A stretch of 64,000 bases of DNA from NCBI GenBank assembly GCA_036924085.1, contig JAVGWX010000018.1, positions 24,252,348 to 24,316,347 of the forward strand. The letters run 5' to 3'. Below, one piece after another: positions 41,221 to 53,189 of this stretch. How positions within the stretch are numbered: the first letter of the stretch is position 1; each line of letters starts with the position of its first letter. The notes below the pieces were generated by a model. That model was not told the origin of the DNA and did not search any database. It saw only the letters and a program-made list of their open reading frames with translations. Source of the DNA: Ariolimax columbianus. Its lineage: Eukaryota > Mollusca > Gastropoda > Stylommatophora > Arionidae. Both the position numbers and the translations under genes were made by a program.

Positions 41221-41545
41221 GAAAACCAGAGCTGCCTAGACTCTTCTTCACCTCCACGCGGTGATCCTGGATAACAGGCCGCAGCAGGGCAGTATGGCTA
41301 AAGAGAAGGGATCAAAGAGGGAATGCTAACCCGGTACTCAAAAAATGATTGCTGAAATCGGATGTGTTGCACCGAAAGGTGCATATATCGCAGCCAAGCT
41401 GTAAACTACGACACAGCGCATTCTGTTCTTTGGACTTCATTCTGCTACTTAGGCCCGTGTCAGGGTTTGGTAGCGGGAGATTAAGAACGAACGAACGAAG
41501 CCAAGCCGAACATGCATTAGTGTTGCTAGGTAACCGAAGGCTTGG
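41221..41545 (-). repeat. Dispersed 'CTCCCGCTAC' repeat, left arm copy 2
   Basis: Complement contains GGCTTGGCTTCGTTCGTTCG, AATCTCCCGCTACCAAACCC, ACAGCTTGGCTGCGATAT and GAGTACCGGGTTAGCATTCC, colinear with 33,785-34,140. Confidence 0.7.
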
Positions 41546-42255
41546 GCTGTGTAGTAGGTTTTTTATAACTTTCTGCTGCTTACTGTATAATACAATGTAA
41601 ATCTTATATTGTTTTCTCTAGTTTTTGATTCTATGTTTTTGATTATACGATATATACGAAGTAATTCGGTAAATAAGATCACACATCGATATGGAATAGC
41701 TGAAAGACGTAGCTGATAGTTTCTAAAGGTAGCAGCAACATCTAGCTTTGTGATTACTGTAAGTAGCAGACGCTATGTGGCAGCAACATCCGGCTTTGTG
41801 ATTACTTATTTAGCAGACGCTAGGTGTCGCATGCACGTGCGTAGCCGAGATTACATATGGCGTTCTTACTCACAGAGAGTACATAAAAAACAGCTGTTGG
41901 GTGGTGGGGTTTATTTAAGCGGGTGTGAAAGGCGAGGGAAAATGCACTTCAAATGATATTCATAAGGAAATGCTTCTGCTACGGTGAGAAGTGTGTGTCA
42001 GGTAAAGCGGTGCCATAATTATCGGTAAGTTTTCTGAAGGACGCTTTAAAAATGCCGATTGAAGCCCTACCTGTGCATCCTGTTAAGATTACAACAGAAG
42101 CATTTGTGGGTAAGGGAGATAATTCGAGGGGAAAGAATAGTAACGATAGACAGTGCGGTAACAGAAATACTGTGTTCGCGTGGTTTAGTCTACAGCATAA
42201 TGCATGATCGATTGAATTTCTGGAAAGTGAGCTCATCATGGGTACCCAGACTATG
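41546..42255. other. No gene seen; sequence shared by both arms
   Basis: Contains two short repeats of GCAGCAACATC ... GTGATTACT about 50 bp apart (41,730-41,820). Mirror 55,765-56,460. No coding pattern accepted. Confidence 0.5.
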
Positions 42256-42930
42256 GCCGTTTGCGCCTTGACAAACGGTCAGTAAGCTGGTCTGTTGTAG
42301 AGATGGCGGTAGCAGCTTCTGTCCTAGAGGGACATCGACTTTCGTGGCTGATTTTACCGATTATCGATTGACAGGGATGACAGCAGTGTAAACAGAAAAG
42401 GTTCGATTGGTGTGATGAAGACTCCTTTTTTTTTTTTGCGTCGCTTGTCTTCCATCTTTGTCGCCAGAACTAGCTCTGATGACTCGATGCCTGCTCTCAA
42501 GGTTGCTCTCCGTGTAGCTCTATCCTCTACAATCTCGTCCCAGGTATTTGGATTGATCGTAAAATCGTTCATGGATCTTTTGCAAATGTTCTTGTATCTT
42601 AATTTAGGCCATCATTGGGATCTGGTACCTGATATGAGTTCACCCAGGAATAACTGATTCGGAATGCGGGTATTTGACATTCGTTTCACGTGACCCAATC
42701 ATCTCAGTCTCTTGTTGCTCAGAGTCGACAAAAGGGAAGGTATCATGGCACGTTTCAGTATTTCCGAGTTGGTCACCTTGCCCTGCCATTTTATGCTCAA
42801 TTTACTTCGAAGACATCGCATATGAAAACTGTTTAACCTCTTCTCGTGTCTTGAAACAGCTTTCATAGTACCCAGGCTATTGACTGGCGAACGCAAATGA
42901 GACATTTTTTTCTTGCACTGATTAAGCACT
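42256..42930 (-). mobile_element. Endonuclease/RT LINE, C-terminal fragment, left arm
   Basis: Minus strand: KAVSRHEKRLNSFHMRCLR, IKWQGKVTNSEILKRAMIPS, NKRLR*LGHVKRM, then FTINPNTWDEIVEDRATRR and a lysine-rich stretch. This is the E-x-R-L-N-x-F-H-x-R-C-L-R ... L-G-H-V-x-R-M end of the same broad family as the interrupted LINE at 11,195. In this arm a change in the A-run length (42,420s) throws the terminal zinc finger out of frame; the right arm keeps it. Confidence 0.8.
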
Positions 42931-43424
42931 GGAATAAATGCATTAATATTGGTGGGAATTATGTTAAGATGTATGGGACAATGTTAGTGCACAATAAATG
43001 TTTTTCAAATTCGTATCTAATTTATATTCTTTTAATTGCCAATTGTGACCAATTTACTGACTTGTATGATGATGGTATGACGGAGAACATGTTCTGAAGA
43101 CTGGGGTATTTTTGAGTGGGGCAGAATGAGAGCACAGCGCTCATCCATCCATCTGTAGAACAAACTGTACGGTGATCACAGACGTCTGAGACAGACCACC
43201 ATATTTGGAGGGAGACGTACGGTAAACCCTTTTAAACAACCCGTTCAAAGGTGGTCATTTAGAACATGTTCTGAAACTTTGACGCAGAATATGGATTGAT
43301 ACCATTTATTTCCATGTTTGATTTTCAATATTTGGTAAGCATTAATTGTGTTCTGATGAAAGCTAATAAAGTTATTTCTTTGTTACGTTTGAGATTGTTT
43401 GTTCGGGTCATTTCGTATGTGAGC
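42931..43424. other. No gene seen; shared by both arms
   Basis: AT-rich with GAACATGTTCTGAA palindromic motifs at 43,086 and 43,264. Mirror 54,600-55,080. Confidence 0.5.
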
Positions 43425-43685
43425 GACTTCTTCTTCTTCTACTTCTACGTCTTCTTCTTTTTCTACTTCTTCTTCTTTTTCTACTTCTTCTTCTTTTTCT
43501 ACTTCTTCTTCTTTTTCTACTTCTTATTTTCTACTTCTTCTTTTTCTACTTCTTCTTTTTCTTTCTTCTTCTCTTTCACCTCCTACCACACTTCATCCTC
43601 ATCTTCGTCTGTTTCTATAACTCTCCACCTCCTCCTCCACCTTTTTCTTCTCCTCCTTTGCCTTCTCCACCGACATTTTTTTTTC
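43425..43685 (+). repeat. Polypyrimidine tract, left arm
   Basis: About 260 bp of TTC/TAC-rich sequence (CTTCTTCTTTTTCTACTTCT repeated) with hardly any purine runs. It separates unique sequence from the 42-bp array. Phe/Ser/Leu-rich frames over it are artefacts. Confidence 0.9.
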
Positions 43686-43689
43686 CAGC

Positions 43690-45860
43690 ACTTCAATATA
43701 ATGTCATCTGTCCCCATGTTAACAGACTAGCACCGAGATATAATGTCATCTGTCCCCAAATTAACAGACCAGCACCAATATATTATGTCGTCTATCCCCA
43801 TGACAGACCAGCACCAAGATATAAAGTCATATGTCCCCAAGTTAACAGAACAGCACCGAGATATAACGTCATCTGTCCCCATGGTAACAGACCAGCACTT
43901 AGATATAATGTCATCTGTCCCCATGTTAACAGACCTGCATCGAGATATAACGTCATCTGTCCCCATTTTAACAGACCAGCACCGAGATATGTCATATGTC
44001 CCCATGTTAACAGACCATCACCAAGATATAATGTCATATGTCCCCATGTTAACAGACCAACACTTAGATATAATGTCATCTGTCCCCATGTTAACAGACC
44101 AACACTTAGATATAATGTCATCTATCCCCATGTTAACAGACCAGCTCTAAGATATAATGTCATCTGTCCCCATGCTAACAGACCAGCACTGAGAAATGTT
44201 ATCTGTCAGCATGTCAACAGACCAGCACCGAGATATAATTTCAACTGTCGCCATGTTAACAGACCAGCACCAAGATATAATGTGATCTGTCACCATGTTA
44301 ACAGACCAGCACCAAGACATAATGTCATCTGTCCCCATGTTAACAGACCAGCATCGAGATATAACGTCATCTGTCCCCATTTTAACAGACCAGCACCGAG
44401 ATATGTCATATGTCCCCATGTTAACAGACCATCACCAAGATATAATGTTATATGTCCCCATGTTAACAGACCAACACTTAGATATAATGTCATCTGTCCC
44501 CATGTTAACAGACCAACACTTAGATATAATGTCATCTGTCCCCATGCTAACAGACCAGCACTGAAAAATGTTATCTGTCAGCATGTTAACAGACCAGCAC
44601 CGAGATATAATTTCAACTGTCGCCATGTTAACAGACCAGCACCAAGATATAATGTGATCTGTCACCATGTTAACAGACCAGCACTGAGACATAATGTCAT
44701 CTGTCCCCATGTTAACAGACCAGCATCGAGATATAACGTCATCTGTCCCCATTTTAACAGACCAGCACCAAGATATGTCATACGTCCCCATGTTAACAGA
44801 CCAGCGCTTAGATATAATGTCATCTGTCCCCATGTTAACAGATCAGCACAAAGATATGTCATATGTCCCCATGTTAACTGACCAGCACTGAGATATGTTA
44901 TCTGTCCCCATGTTAACAGACCATCACCAAGATATAATGTCATATGTCCCCATGTTAACAGACCAACACTTAGATATAATGTCATCTGTCCCCATGTTAA
45001 CAGACCAACACTTAGATATAATGTCATCTGTCCCCATGCTAACAGACCAGCTCCAAGATATAATGTCATCTGTCCCCATGCTAACAGACCAGCACTGAGA
45101 AATGTTATCTGTCAGCATGTTAACAGACCAGCACCGAGATATAATTTCAACTGTCGCCATGTTAACAGACCAGCACCAAGATATAATGTGATCTGTCACC
45201 ATGTTAACAGACCAGCACCAAGACATAATGTCATCTGTCCCCATGTTAACAGACCAGCACCGAGATATAACGTCATCTGTCCCCATGGTAACAGACCAGC
45301 ACTTAGATATAATGGCATCTGTCCTCATGTTAACAGACCTGCATCGAGATATAACGTCATCTGTCCCCATTTTAACAGACCAGCACTGAGATATGTCATA
45401 TGTCCCCATGTTAACAGACCATCACCAAGATATAATGTCATCTGTCCCCATGTTAACAGACCAACACTTAGATATAATTTCATCTGTCCCCATGTTAACA
45501 GACCAACACTTAGATATAATGTCATCTGTCCCCATGTTAACAGACCAGCTCCAAGAAATAATGTCATCTGTCCCCATGTTAACAGACCAGCACTGAGATA
45601 TGTTATCTGTCCCCATGTTAACAGACCAGCACCGAGATATAATTTCATCTGTCGCCATGTTAACAGACCAGCACCAAGATATAATGTGATCTGTCTCCAT
45701 GTTAACAGACCAGCATCGAGATATAACGTCATCTGTCCCCATTTTAACAGACCAGCACCAAGATATGTCATATGTCCCCATGTTAACAGACCAGCACTTA
45801 GATATAATGTCATCTGTCCCCATGTTAACAGACCAGCACCGAGATATAATGACATACCTA
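43690..45860 (-). repeat. 42-bp minisatellite, left arm (about 52 units)
   Basis: Plus strand shows the complement unit: CATCTGTCCCCATGTTAACA, GACCAGCAC, AGATATAATGT. It contains a higher-order duplication: a block of about 14 units (43,860-44,290) recurs twice with the same variants, such as GAGAAATGTTATCTGTCAGC near 44,190, 44,565 and 45,095. Frames up to 407 codons run through it in several readings on both strands. Confidence 0.94.
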
Positions 45861-45969
45861 TAAACTTTCTTTGCACATATTCATAGACTGACACCAATCT
45901 TTGTTCTGCGGTTTCTTTGTTTCCACATTTCAACAGATATAGACTGATGAAGAATTTTACTGTCCTAAG
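45861..45969. other. Array-to-SINE junction shared by all copies
   Basis: CACCAATCTTTGTTCTGCGG is also found in copy A (27,740s) and the right arm (53,500s), fixing the array edge in all three. Confidence 0.6.
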
Positions 45970-46220
45970 TGATTATGGTGTGGGCTAGTGGTTAATTGAC
46001 ATGGCTTACAACCCAAAGGTGCTGGGTTCGATACCCATCACAGCACCGGCCGCTACCCTGAGGAAGCAAATCCTTAGAAAATGCAAGTGAAAGCAGACAC
46101 TAAAATAAAATGCATACAAAAGTCGGATGCACTGGGCTAACAGGTGCAAAATAAAAACCATAGTGCAACGCACACCGCTTTGGGGGATAGAGAAATAAAG
46201 CAAATGTCAACAACAACATT
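45970..46220 (+). mobile_element. SINE1 copy, left arm
   Basis: Head GGGCTAGTGGTTAATTGAC and GGGTTCGATACCCATC, then the full body to GGGATAGAGAAATAAAGCAA with a CAACAAC tail. Confidence 0.83.
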
Positions 46221-46459
46221 TTAAAAAAATACTGTCCTAAGCAGTATCTTATCAACCACATGTTTACAGACCGGTGAATTAATACAAGTGTATAAATTAA
46301 TTTAGTTGTCTTTTTTTCTAATCACAAACCGGCCCCTATGGTCAACTCAGCTACAGAAATCTGGGAAGTAAAGGCGGCTGGCGTGATGCTGATGACATCA
46401 TCCACTATATGCCGTTGGTTAAAAAATAATATGGGCCTAACACCATATTTCCTATACGC
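46221..46459. other. Non-coding block shared by the three copies
   Basis: Inverted counterpart of 27,151-27,421 with GGCCCCTATGGTCAACTCAG. No gene. Confidence 0.5.
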
Positions 46460-46770
46460 CGCATAGCGTGACAGGATCTTTTATAAATTAATTAATGGAA
46501 AGGACATATTAGACTATACCAAGTTTTTAAAACATGGCCGGCTACAAGAACAAGAGGGCACAGCTATAAATTGTTTAAAGATAGGTCCATATTAGATATT
46601 AGGAAATATTTTTGTAGTGAGAAAGTGATGAGTTCTTGAAATGCATTGCCGCAGGATGTAGAAGAAGTAGATTCAGTTAATGAATTCACAAATAGCAATA
46701 AACTGGTTGTGTACATACTCTGCAGAGCCTTCTGAACCAGTACAATGAAGTTAAGTTAAGGCCAATCATG
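46460..46770 (+). mobile_element. CR1-type LINE 3' fragment, left arm
   Basis: Plus strand reads LDYTKFLKHG-like and GRLQEQEGTAINCLKI, ending with CTTCTGAACCAGTACAATGA and AGTTAAGTTAAGG. Single copy of the piece quadruplicated at 27,000. Confidence 0.72.
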
Positions 46771-46784
46771 AACATTAGTGTCCC

Positions 46785-47290
46785 CATAGTATCTTAACAG
46801 ACACCATGTTAACAGATTCACACCGAACTTTAAGGTCGTACATAGTACCTTACTGTCAGCAGGACAAAAGATGTAAGCCAACACCGAGCTTTAAGGTTCT
46901 ATATAGTATCAGTATGACAAAACATGTTAGCCTACCCGCAGCGTTAAGGTCCTATATAGTATCAGTATCAGCATGACAAAATATGTAAGGCTAAGGCAAC
47001 CCCCAGCGTGAGAGTCCTATATAGTATCAGTATCAGCATGACAAAAGATGTAATCCAACCCCCATCGCTAAGGTCCTATATAGTATCAGTATCAGCATAA
47101 CAAAAGATGTAAGCCAACCCCCAGCTTTAAGGTTCTATTTAGTATCAGTATCAGCATGATAAAAGATGTAAGCCAACTCCCAGCTTTAAGGTCCTAATAG
47201 TATCAGTATTGGCGTGACAAAAGATGTAAGTCAAAACCGAGCTTTAAGGTCCTGTATAGTATATTCCGACTCACATGCTAACAGACCAAA
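46785..47290 (-). repeat. 61-bp minisatellite, left arm
   Basis: About eight units, complement of the copy A type: AGCTTTAAGGTCCTATATAG, TATCAGTATCAGCATGACAA, AAGATGTAAGCC. Confidence 0.85.
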
Positions 47291-47629
47291 GGTGAGCTCT
47301 ACTGTTACTACCCACAAATTTAACAAACAAATACCAGTATTATCTTACTACTGACATAGAGACATCAAAACATCAGCAGAAATAATTAAATACACCAATG
47401 GAGAAAATACCCAATTCTACAGGAATACTTATTTTGTAGCGAAGTGAGATGTCAGATGTAGTCAGAGAGTGCGAAGCTAAGGCAATAGTTGCTGTGCAGC
47501 AACTCTGATCTGGTGAAGACTACAGACATCATCATGACAACTGGTCTGTAGATATAACATGACCAAAGGATCCTGAAAGCAAAGAAGAAAGAATACTTTT
47601 AACATGTAAGTGGACCAAAATTGAGCGTT
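47291..47629. other. Unique sequence between minisatellite blocks
   Basis: Matches 51,835-52,150 inverted and 24,480-24,900 of copy A (GCAGCAACTCTGATCTGGTG). No gene. Confidence 0.55.
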
Positions 47630-48240
47630 AATGTCCTACATATAATCACTTTAACCACATGTCAACAGCCCAGCACTAAGTTTTAATCTACTACATAGTA
47701 TTTTACTATCCACATCTTAGCAGACTGATACCAAGTTTTAATCTACTACATAGTATTTTACTATCCACATGTTAGCAGACTGACACCAAGTTTTAATCTA
47801 CTACATAGTATTTTACTATCCACATGTTAGCAGACTGACACCAAGTTTTAATCTACTACACAGTATTTTACTATCCACATGTTAGTAGACTTACACCAAG
47901 TTATAATCTACTACATAGTATCTTACTATCCACAAGTTAACACATCAACACCAGTCTTTAAATTCCTACATAGTATCTTACTATCCCCAAGTTAACACAT
48001 CAACACCAGTCTTTAAGTTCCTACATAGTATCTTACTATCCACAAGTTAACACATCAACACCAGTCTTTAAGTTCCTACATATTATCTTACTATCTCCAA
48101 GTTAACACATCAACACCAGTCTTTAAGTTCCTACATATTATCTTACTGTCCACAATTTAACACATCAACACCAGTCTTTCAGTTCCTACATATTATCTTG
48201 CTGTGAACATGTTAACCTCAATAGCATTGAAGACTCTCAA
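47630..48240 (-). repeat. 55-bp minisatellite, left arm (about 11 units)
   Basis: Units with CTACATAGTATCTTACTATC, CACAAGTTAACACATCAACA and CCAGTCTTTAAGTTC; more homogeneous than in copy A. Confidence 0.9.
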
Positions 48241-48469
48241 AGCCTTAGGTTTGGACATTCCAACATTTAGAAATAAACCAACCTCCCACTGAGTTTGAAG
48301 TAGCTAAATTGTTGCATCAACAACAAAACCAAAACAAAGTGGTTCTGCAAGCAATTCTAAAGATGCATTTTTTAAAGAACCACCAGGAACAGTATGTAAA
48401 ATGTATTATAATGTTTATTAAAATTGGTATATAATGTAGAGCTTACACACACACATAAATATGTGTATG

Positions 48470-48785
48470 TGCAAATTAGTTAGTTAGTTTTCTTTCTACT
48501 TCTGCCGAGTTTAGCGTCGTGGGGCGCTTAAGTCGTCAATCCTGCGTCAAGTGCGTTGCGTCGGTCAATGTGAGCCCTTGTTGTTGCACAATCACTCTAA
48601 TGTCATCTATCCACCTACCTCTTGGCCACCCCCTTACCCTGTAGCCAGATCTACCAGCATTGTAAGCCACCAGTGGAAAATGATGAGGGTGCATTCTCAT
48701 GAAATGACCAAACCAATTTATTTTCTGCCTGGAAATGTATTCGGCACAAGACGCAGTGCCGACCATATGTGCAAATATGTCTGAT
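48470..48785 (-). mobile_element. (AACT)n-tailed LINE C-terminal fragment, left arm
   Basis: Minus strand 48,536-48,886 encodes SDIFAHMVGTASCAEYISR, KINWFGHFMRMHPHH and GWPRGRWIDDIRVIVQQQ with no stop. Tail TTAGTTAGTTAG at 48,477 on the plus strand. Confidence 0.78.
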
Positions 48786-49139
48786 ATAATAAGGTATGTA
48801 TTACTACCAGGGCTTTGCCTTTTTGTGTCTGTTAATGGTGTCATTATTTGAATATACCAAATGTATACAACATGTAATTTCATCAATACACAGGACAGCA
48901 GCTGTTTGTTTACATTCTTGAATGTGCCAACTTATGCATGTTGTGAACTAAAAAATTAACAATGAAATATCACACACTGGAATAAGATTCAGTTAGATTT
49001 TTACGCATTTCAAATGACATGTTATGAATATTACATTTACATTTATTCAGCAAGCAGTGAACATGAACGATTCTATATCACTGGTCACACTGGTGTTATT
49101 ATAATGATAGTAATGGGTGTGCTGTTCTCGAAAAAGTAA
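48786..49139. other. Inner arm sequence, no gene
   Basis: Matches 50,289-50,640 inverted and 23,330-23,690. Ends abruptly at 49,139, where the left arm lacks about 275 bp present in the right arm and partly in copy A. Confidence 0.6.
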
Positions 49140-49212
49140 AGTTATTTACAAAAATATACACACAGACATACACCCACACACACACACATCCACACAAACA
49201 CCACAGTCCCTG
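49140..49212 (+). repeat. Innermost palindrome segment, left (CA-rich)
   Basis: GTTATTTACAAAAATATACA ... CACCACAGTCCCTGG is the reverse complement of 49,942-50,015 with about one mismatch. Contains a (CA)n run. Confidence 0.88.
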
Positions 49213-49675
49213 GCAACACGGAGGCATTTCTGTCTAAAACATGTATCTTCATCCATCCATCGCCTCAGCATACGCCTGCATACAAATTTCCATACATTAC
49301 CGACTCTCCCGCACACATAGTTGACATAGGTACTGATGCATACACATTTGTCCACATGTACAAGCATACATACTATTTACATAAATATTTTCATCCTAGT
49401 ACCTGTGTATTTACTTACACGCACAATACATTCTCGTTCACACTCATTCGTACAAAAATCCATATATATCTATCATTTGTTCCCAGGCGGTCCTTAGGTC
49501 TTGCCCAGAATATTCACAGATCCTGAAACATCTGGGCAAAGAACCTACTCATTCCCATAAACAAAGATAGAAAACTGCCTGGGTTAAAGGTGTGCCCGTG
49601 GTAGAGAGCTCTACACCGACAGGTCCATACTAAGTATCTGAACTCTGCCAGTATTGTTAGGAGTTTATTTTGTGT
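49213..49675. other. Palindrome spacer, unique part
   Basis: Single-copy sequence between the arms with no gene or repeat that I recognise. Confidence 0.6.
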
Positions 49676-49941
49676 GTCTTCTTCTTCTTCTTCGTACGCT
49701 GTCAGACGTCAACCTTTATTTTTTTCGAAAAAAGCAGCGGTCATCCTGAGGCTGTCGACACTGCCATAGAGCTTGTATAGTGTTAGCACTGGTAATGGCC
49801 ACATCTGCTTTCTTTGATCCTCGTATGTCGGGCAGTTTTGCAGCAGATGTTTAGCGGTCATTTTCCCAGTACCACACGAGCATTCGCCAGTGCCACCTAT
49901 CTTCAATTTATTGAATAAATGGTACCTCAATCTATTGTGGC
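49676..49941 (-). mobile_element. jockey/I-like LINE, short 5'-truncated copy in the spacer
   Basis: Minus strand frame includes GHNRLRYHLFNKLKIGGT, CSCGTGKMTAKHLLQNC and YEDQRKQMWPLPV; the tail CTTCTTCTTCTTC is at 49,679. The 5' truncation point coincides with the inner edge of the right arm at 49,941/49,942. Confidence 0.85.
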
Positions 49942-50015
49942 CAGGAACTGTGGTGTTTGTGTGGATGTGTGTGTGTGTGTGGGTGTATGTCTGTGTGTAT
50001 ATTTTTGTAAATAAC

Positions 50016-50288
50016 ATGTAGAAATATATTTAGATATGCAGTTCATTAATTTTTTGCTCTGGTTGCATTTTGCACAAAATCTCATTGCAAGATAATGACA
50101 CATGTAAATGCAAAATGCGCCATTGAAGCGGGAAATAAAAACCTTAAAATCTTATATTGCGTGTGTGCTACTTCATAAATGGTTCAGCGTTGGATATAAT
50201 GAGTATATGTAAGCAAAGGTATGTGAACTTTTCTGTTATAAATTTCTCGAAGATTGTTAATCTCGCTGTGGATATCCAAACTTTAAAC
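50016..50288. other. Right-arm segment missing from the left arm
   Basis: The second half (50,155-50,288) matches copy A (23,219-23,350), so the absence from the left arm is a deletion and not an insertion here. Non-coding. Confidence 0.7.
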
Positions 50289-50639
50289 TTTACTTTTCGA
50301 GAACAGCACACCCATTACTAAATCATTATAATAACACCAGTGTGACCAGTGATTTAGAATCGTTCATGTTCACTGCTTGCTGAATAAATGTAAATGTAAT
50401 ATTCATAACATGTCATTTGAAATGCGTAAAAATCTAACTGAATCTTATTCCAGTGTGTGAATTTTCATTGTTAATTTTTTTAGTTCACAACATGCATAAG
50501 TTGGCACATTCAAGAATGTAAACAAACAGCTGCTGTCCTGTGTATTGATGAAATTACATGTTGTATACATTTGGTATATTCAAATAATGACACCATTAAC
50601 AGACACAAAAAGGCAAAGCCCTGGTAGTAATACATACCT

Positions 50640-50962
50640 TATTATATCAGACATATTTGCACATATGGTCGGCACTGCGTCTTGTGCCGAATACATTTCC
50701 AGGCAGAAAATAAATTGGTTTGGTCATTTCATGAGAATGCACCCTCATCATTTTCCACTGGTGGCTTACAATGCTGGTAGATCTGGCTACAGGGTAAGGG
50801 GGTGGCCAAGAGGTAGGTGGATAGATGACATTAGAGTGATTGTGCAACAACAAGGGCTCACATTGACCGACGCAACGCAATTGGCGCAGGATTGACGACT
50901 TAAGCGCCCCACGACGCTAAACTCGGCAGAAGTAGAATGAAAACTAACTAACTAATTTGCAC
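50640..50962 (+). mobile_element. (AACT)n-tailed LINE C-terminal fragment, right arm
   Basis: Frame 50,545-50,895 matches the left arm frame except for two residues near the end. It terminates CGACGCTAAACTCGGCAGAA and AACTAACTAACT. Confidence 0.8.
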
Positions 50963-51214
50963 ATACACATATTTGTGTGTGTGTGTAAGCTCTACATTAT
51001 ATACAGATTTTAATAAACATTATAATACATTTTACATACTGTTCCTGGTGGTTCTTTAAAAAATGCATCTTTAGAATTGCTTGCAGAACCACTTTGTTTT
51101 GGTTTTGTTGTTGATGAAACAATTTAGCTACTTCAAACTCAGTAGGAGGTTGGTTTATTTCTAAATGTTGGAATGTCCAAACCTAAGGCTTTGAGAGTCT
51201 TCAATGCTATTCAA

Positions 51215-51835
51215 GATAATATGTAGGAACTGAAAGACTGGTGTTGATGTGATAAATTGTGGACAGTAAGATAATATGTAGGAACTTAAAGACTGGTGTT
51301 GATGTGTTAACTTGGAGATAGTAAGATAATATGTAGGAACTTAAAGACTGGTGTTGATGTGTTAACTTGGAGATAGTAAGATAATATGTAGGAACTTAAA
51401 GACTGGTGTTGATGTGTTAACTTGTGGATAGTAAGATACTATGTAGGAATTTAAAGACCGGTGTTGATGTGTTAACTTGTGGACAGTAAGATACTATGTA
51501 GGAACTTAAAGGCTGGTGTTGATGTGTTAACTTGTGGATAATAAGATACTATGTAGGAATTTAAAGACTGGTGTTGATTTGTTAACTTGTGGATAGTAAG
51601 ATACTATGTAGGAATTTAAAGACTGGTGTTGATGTGTTAACTTGTGGATAGTAAGATACTATGTAGGAACTTAAAGACTGGTGTTGATGTGTTAACTTGT
51701 GGATAGTAAGATACTATGTAGTAGATTAAAACTTGGTGTCAGTCTGCTAACATGGGGATAGTAAAATACTATGTAGTAGATTAAAACTTAGTGCTGGGCT
51801 GTTGACATGTGGTTAAAGTGATTATATGTAGGACA
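51215..51835 (+). repeat. 55-bp minisatellite, right arm (about 11 units)
   Basis: GGAACTTAAAGACTGGTGTT, GATGTGTTAACTTGTGGATA, GTAAGATACTATGTA; strict 55-bp spacing (51,543 to 51,598). Confidence 0.92.
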
Positions 51836-52150
51836 TTAACGCTCAATTTTGGTCCACTAACATGTTAAAAGTATTCTTTCTTCTTTGCTTTCAGGATCCT
51901 TTGGTCATGTTATATCTACATACCAGTTGTCATGATGATGTCTGAAGTCTTCACCAGATCAGAGTTGCTGCACAGCAACTATTGCCTCGGCTCCGTACTC
52001 TCTGACTACATCTGACATCTCACTTCGCTACAAAATAAGTATTCCTGTAGAATTGGGTATTTTCTCCATTGGTGTATTTAATTATTTCTGCTGATGTTTT
52101 GATGTCTCTATGTCAGTAGTAAGATAATACTGGTATTTGTTTGTTAAATT
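51836..52150. other. Unique sequence between minisatellite blocks, right arm
   Basis: Counterpart of 47,291-47,629; no gene. Confidence 0.55.
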
Positions 52151-52620
52151 TGTTGGTAGTAACAGTAGAGCTCACCTTTGGTCTGTTAGCATGTGAGTAG
52201 GAAGATACTATATAGGACCTTAAAGCTCGGTTTTGGCTTACATTATTTGTCACGCCAATACTGATACTATTAGGACCTTAAAGCTGGGAGTTGGCTTACA
52301 TCTTTTGTCATGTTGATACTGATACTATATAGGACCTTAAAGCTGGGGGTTGGCTTACATCTTTTGTTATGCTGATACTGATACTATATAGGACTCTAAT
52401 GCTGGGGGTTGCCTTACATTTTTTGTCATGCTGATACTGATACTATATAGGACCTTAACGCTGGGAGTTGGCTAACATCTTTTGTTATACTGATACTATA
52501 TAGAACCTTAAAGCTCGGTGTTGGCTTACATCTTTTGTCCTGCTGACAGTAAGGTATTATGTACGACCTTAAAGTTCGGTGTGAATCTGTTAACATGGTG
52601 TCTGTTAAGATACTATGGGG
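52150..52620 (+). repeat. 61-bp minisatellite, right arm
   Basis: About seven units with TATATAGGACCTTAAAGCTG and GGCTTACATCTTTTGTCATG. Confidence 0.86.
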
Positions 52621-52634
52621 ACACTAATGTTCAT

Positions 52635-52935
52635 GATTGGCCTTAACTTAACTTCATTGTACTGGTTCAGAAGGCTCTGCAGAGTATGTACACAACCAGT
52701 TTATTGCTATTTGTGAATTCATTAACTGACTCTACTTCTTCTACATCCTGCGGCAATGCATTTCAAGAACTCACCACTTTCTCCCTACAAAAATTTTTCC
52801 TAATATCTAATATGGACCTATCTTTAAACAATTTATAGCTGTGCCCTCTTGTTCTTGTAGCCGGCCATGTTTTAAAAACTTGGTATAGTCTAATATATCC
52901 TTTCCATTAATTAATTTATAAAAGATCCTGTCACG
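52635..52935 (-). mobile_element. CR1-type LINE 3' fragment, right arm
   Basis: Counterpart of 46,460-46,770; starts AACTTAACTTCATTGTACTG and runs through TGCCCTCTTGTTCTTGTAGC (single). Confidence 0.72.
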
Positions 52936-53189
52936 CTATGCGGCGTATAGGAAATATGGTGTTAGGCCCATATTATTTTGTAACCAACGGCATATAGTGA
53001 ATGATTTCGTCAGCATCACACCAGCCGCCTTTACTTCCCATCCCAGATTTCTGTAGCTGAGTTGACCATAGGGGCCGGTTTGTGATTAGAAAAAAAGACA
53101 ACTAAATTAATTTATACACTTGTATTAATTCACCGGTCTGTAAACATGTGGTTGATAAGATACTGCTTAGGACAGTATTTTTTTAAAAT

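Larger units (their letters stand above)
33488..49212 (+). repeat. Left arm of a 30.5-kb inverted duplication
   Basis: About 15.7 kb that reappear as reverse complement at 49,942-64,000. Matching anchors, left/right: 34,452/62,990; 35,274/62,221; 36,309/61,271; 37,927/59,398; 39,208/58,653; 40,030/57,835; 42,930/55,083; 45,860/53,545; 46,220/53,190; 48,536/50,895; 49,140-49,212/49,942-50,015. In the 116-codon frame at 48,536/50,545 only two residues differ. The left arm has a deletion of about 275 bp at 49,139/49,140. Confidence 0.95.

Noticed and set aside
40799..41257. A 152-codon protein with SYESLTLTLVV repeats
   Set aside because: Product of a 33/27-bp minisatellite; the other arm gives a different length and frame.
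43690..45860. CRISPR array
   Set aside because: Units are contiguous without unique spacers and the DNA is eukaryotic.
48475..48490. TTAGTTAGTTAG as a telomere-like motif
   Set aside because: It is the reverse complement of the (AACT)n tail of a LINE family and is always next to its C-terminal coding end.
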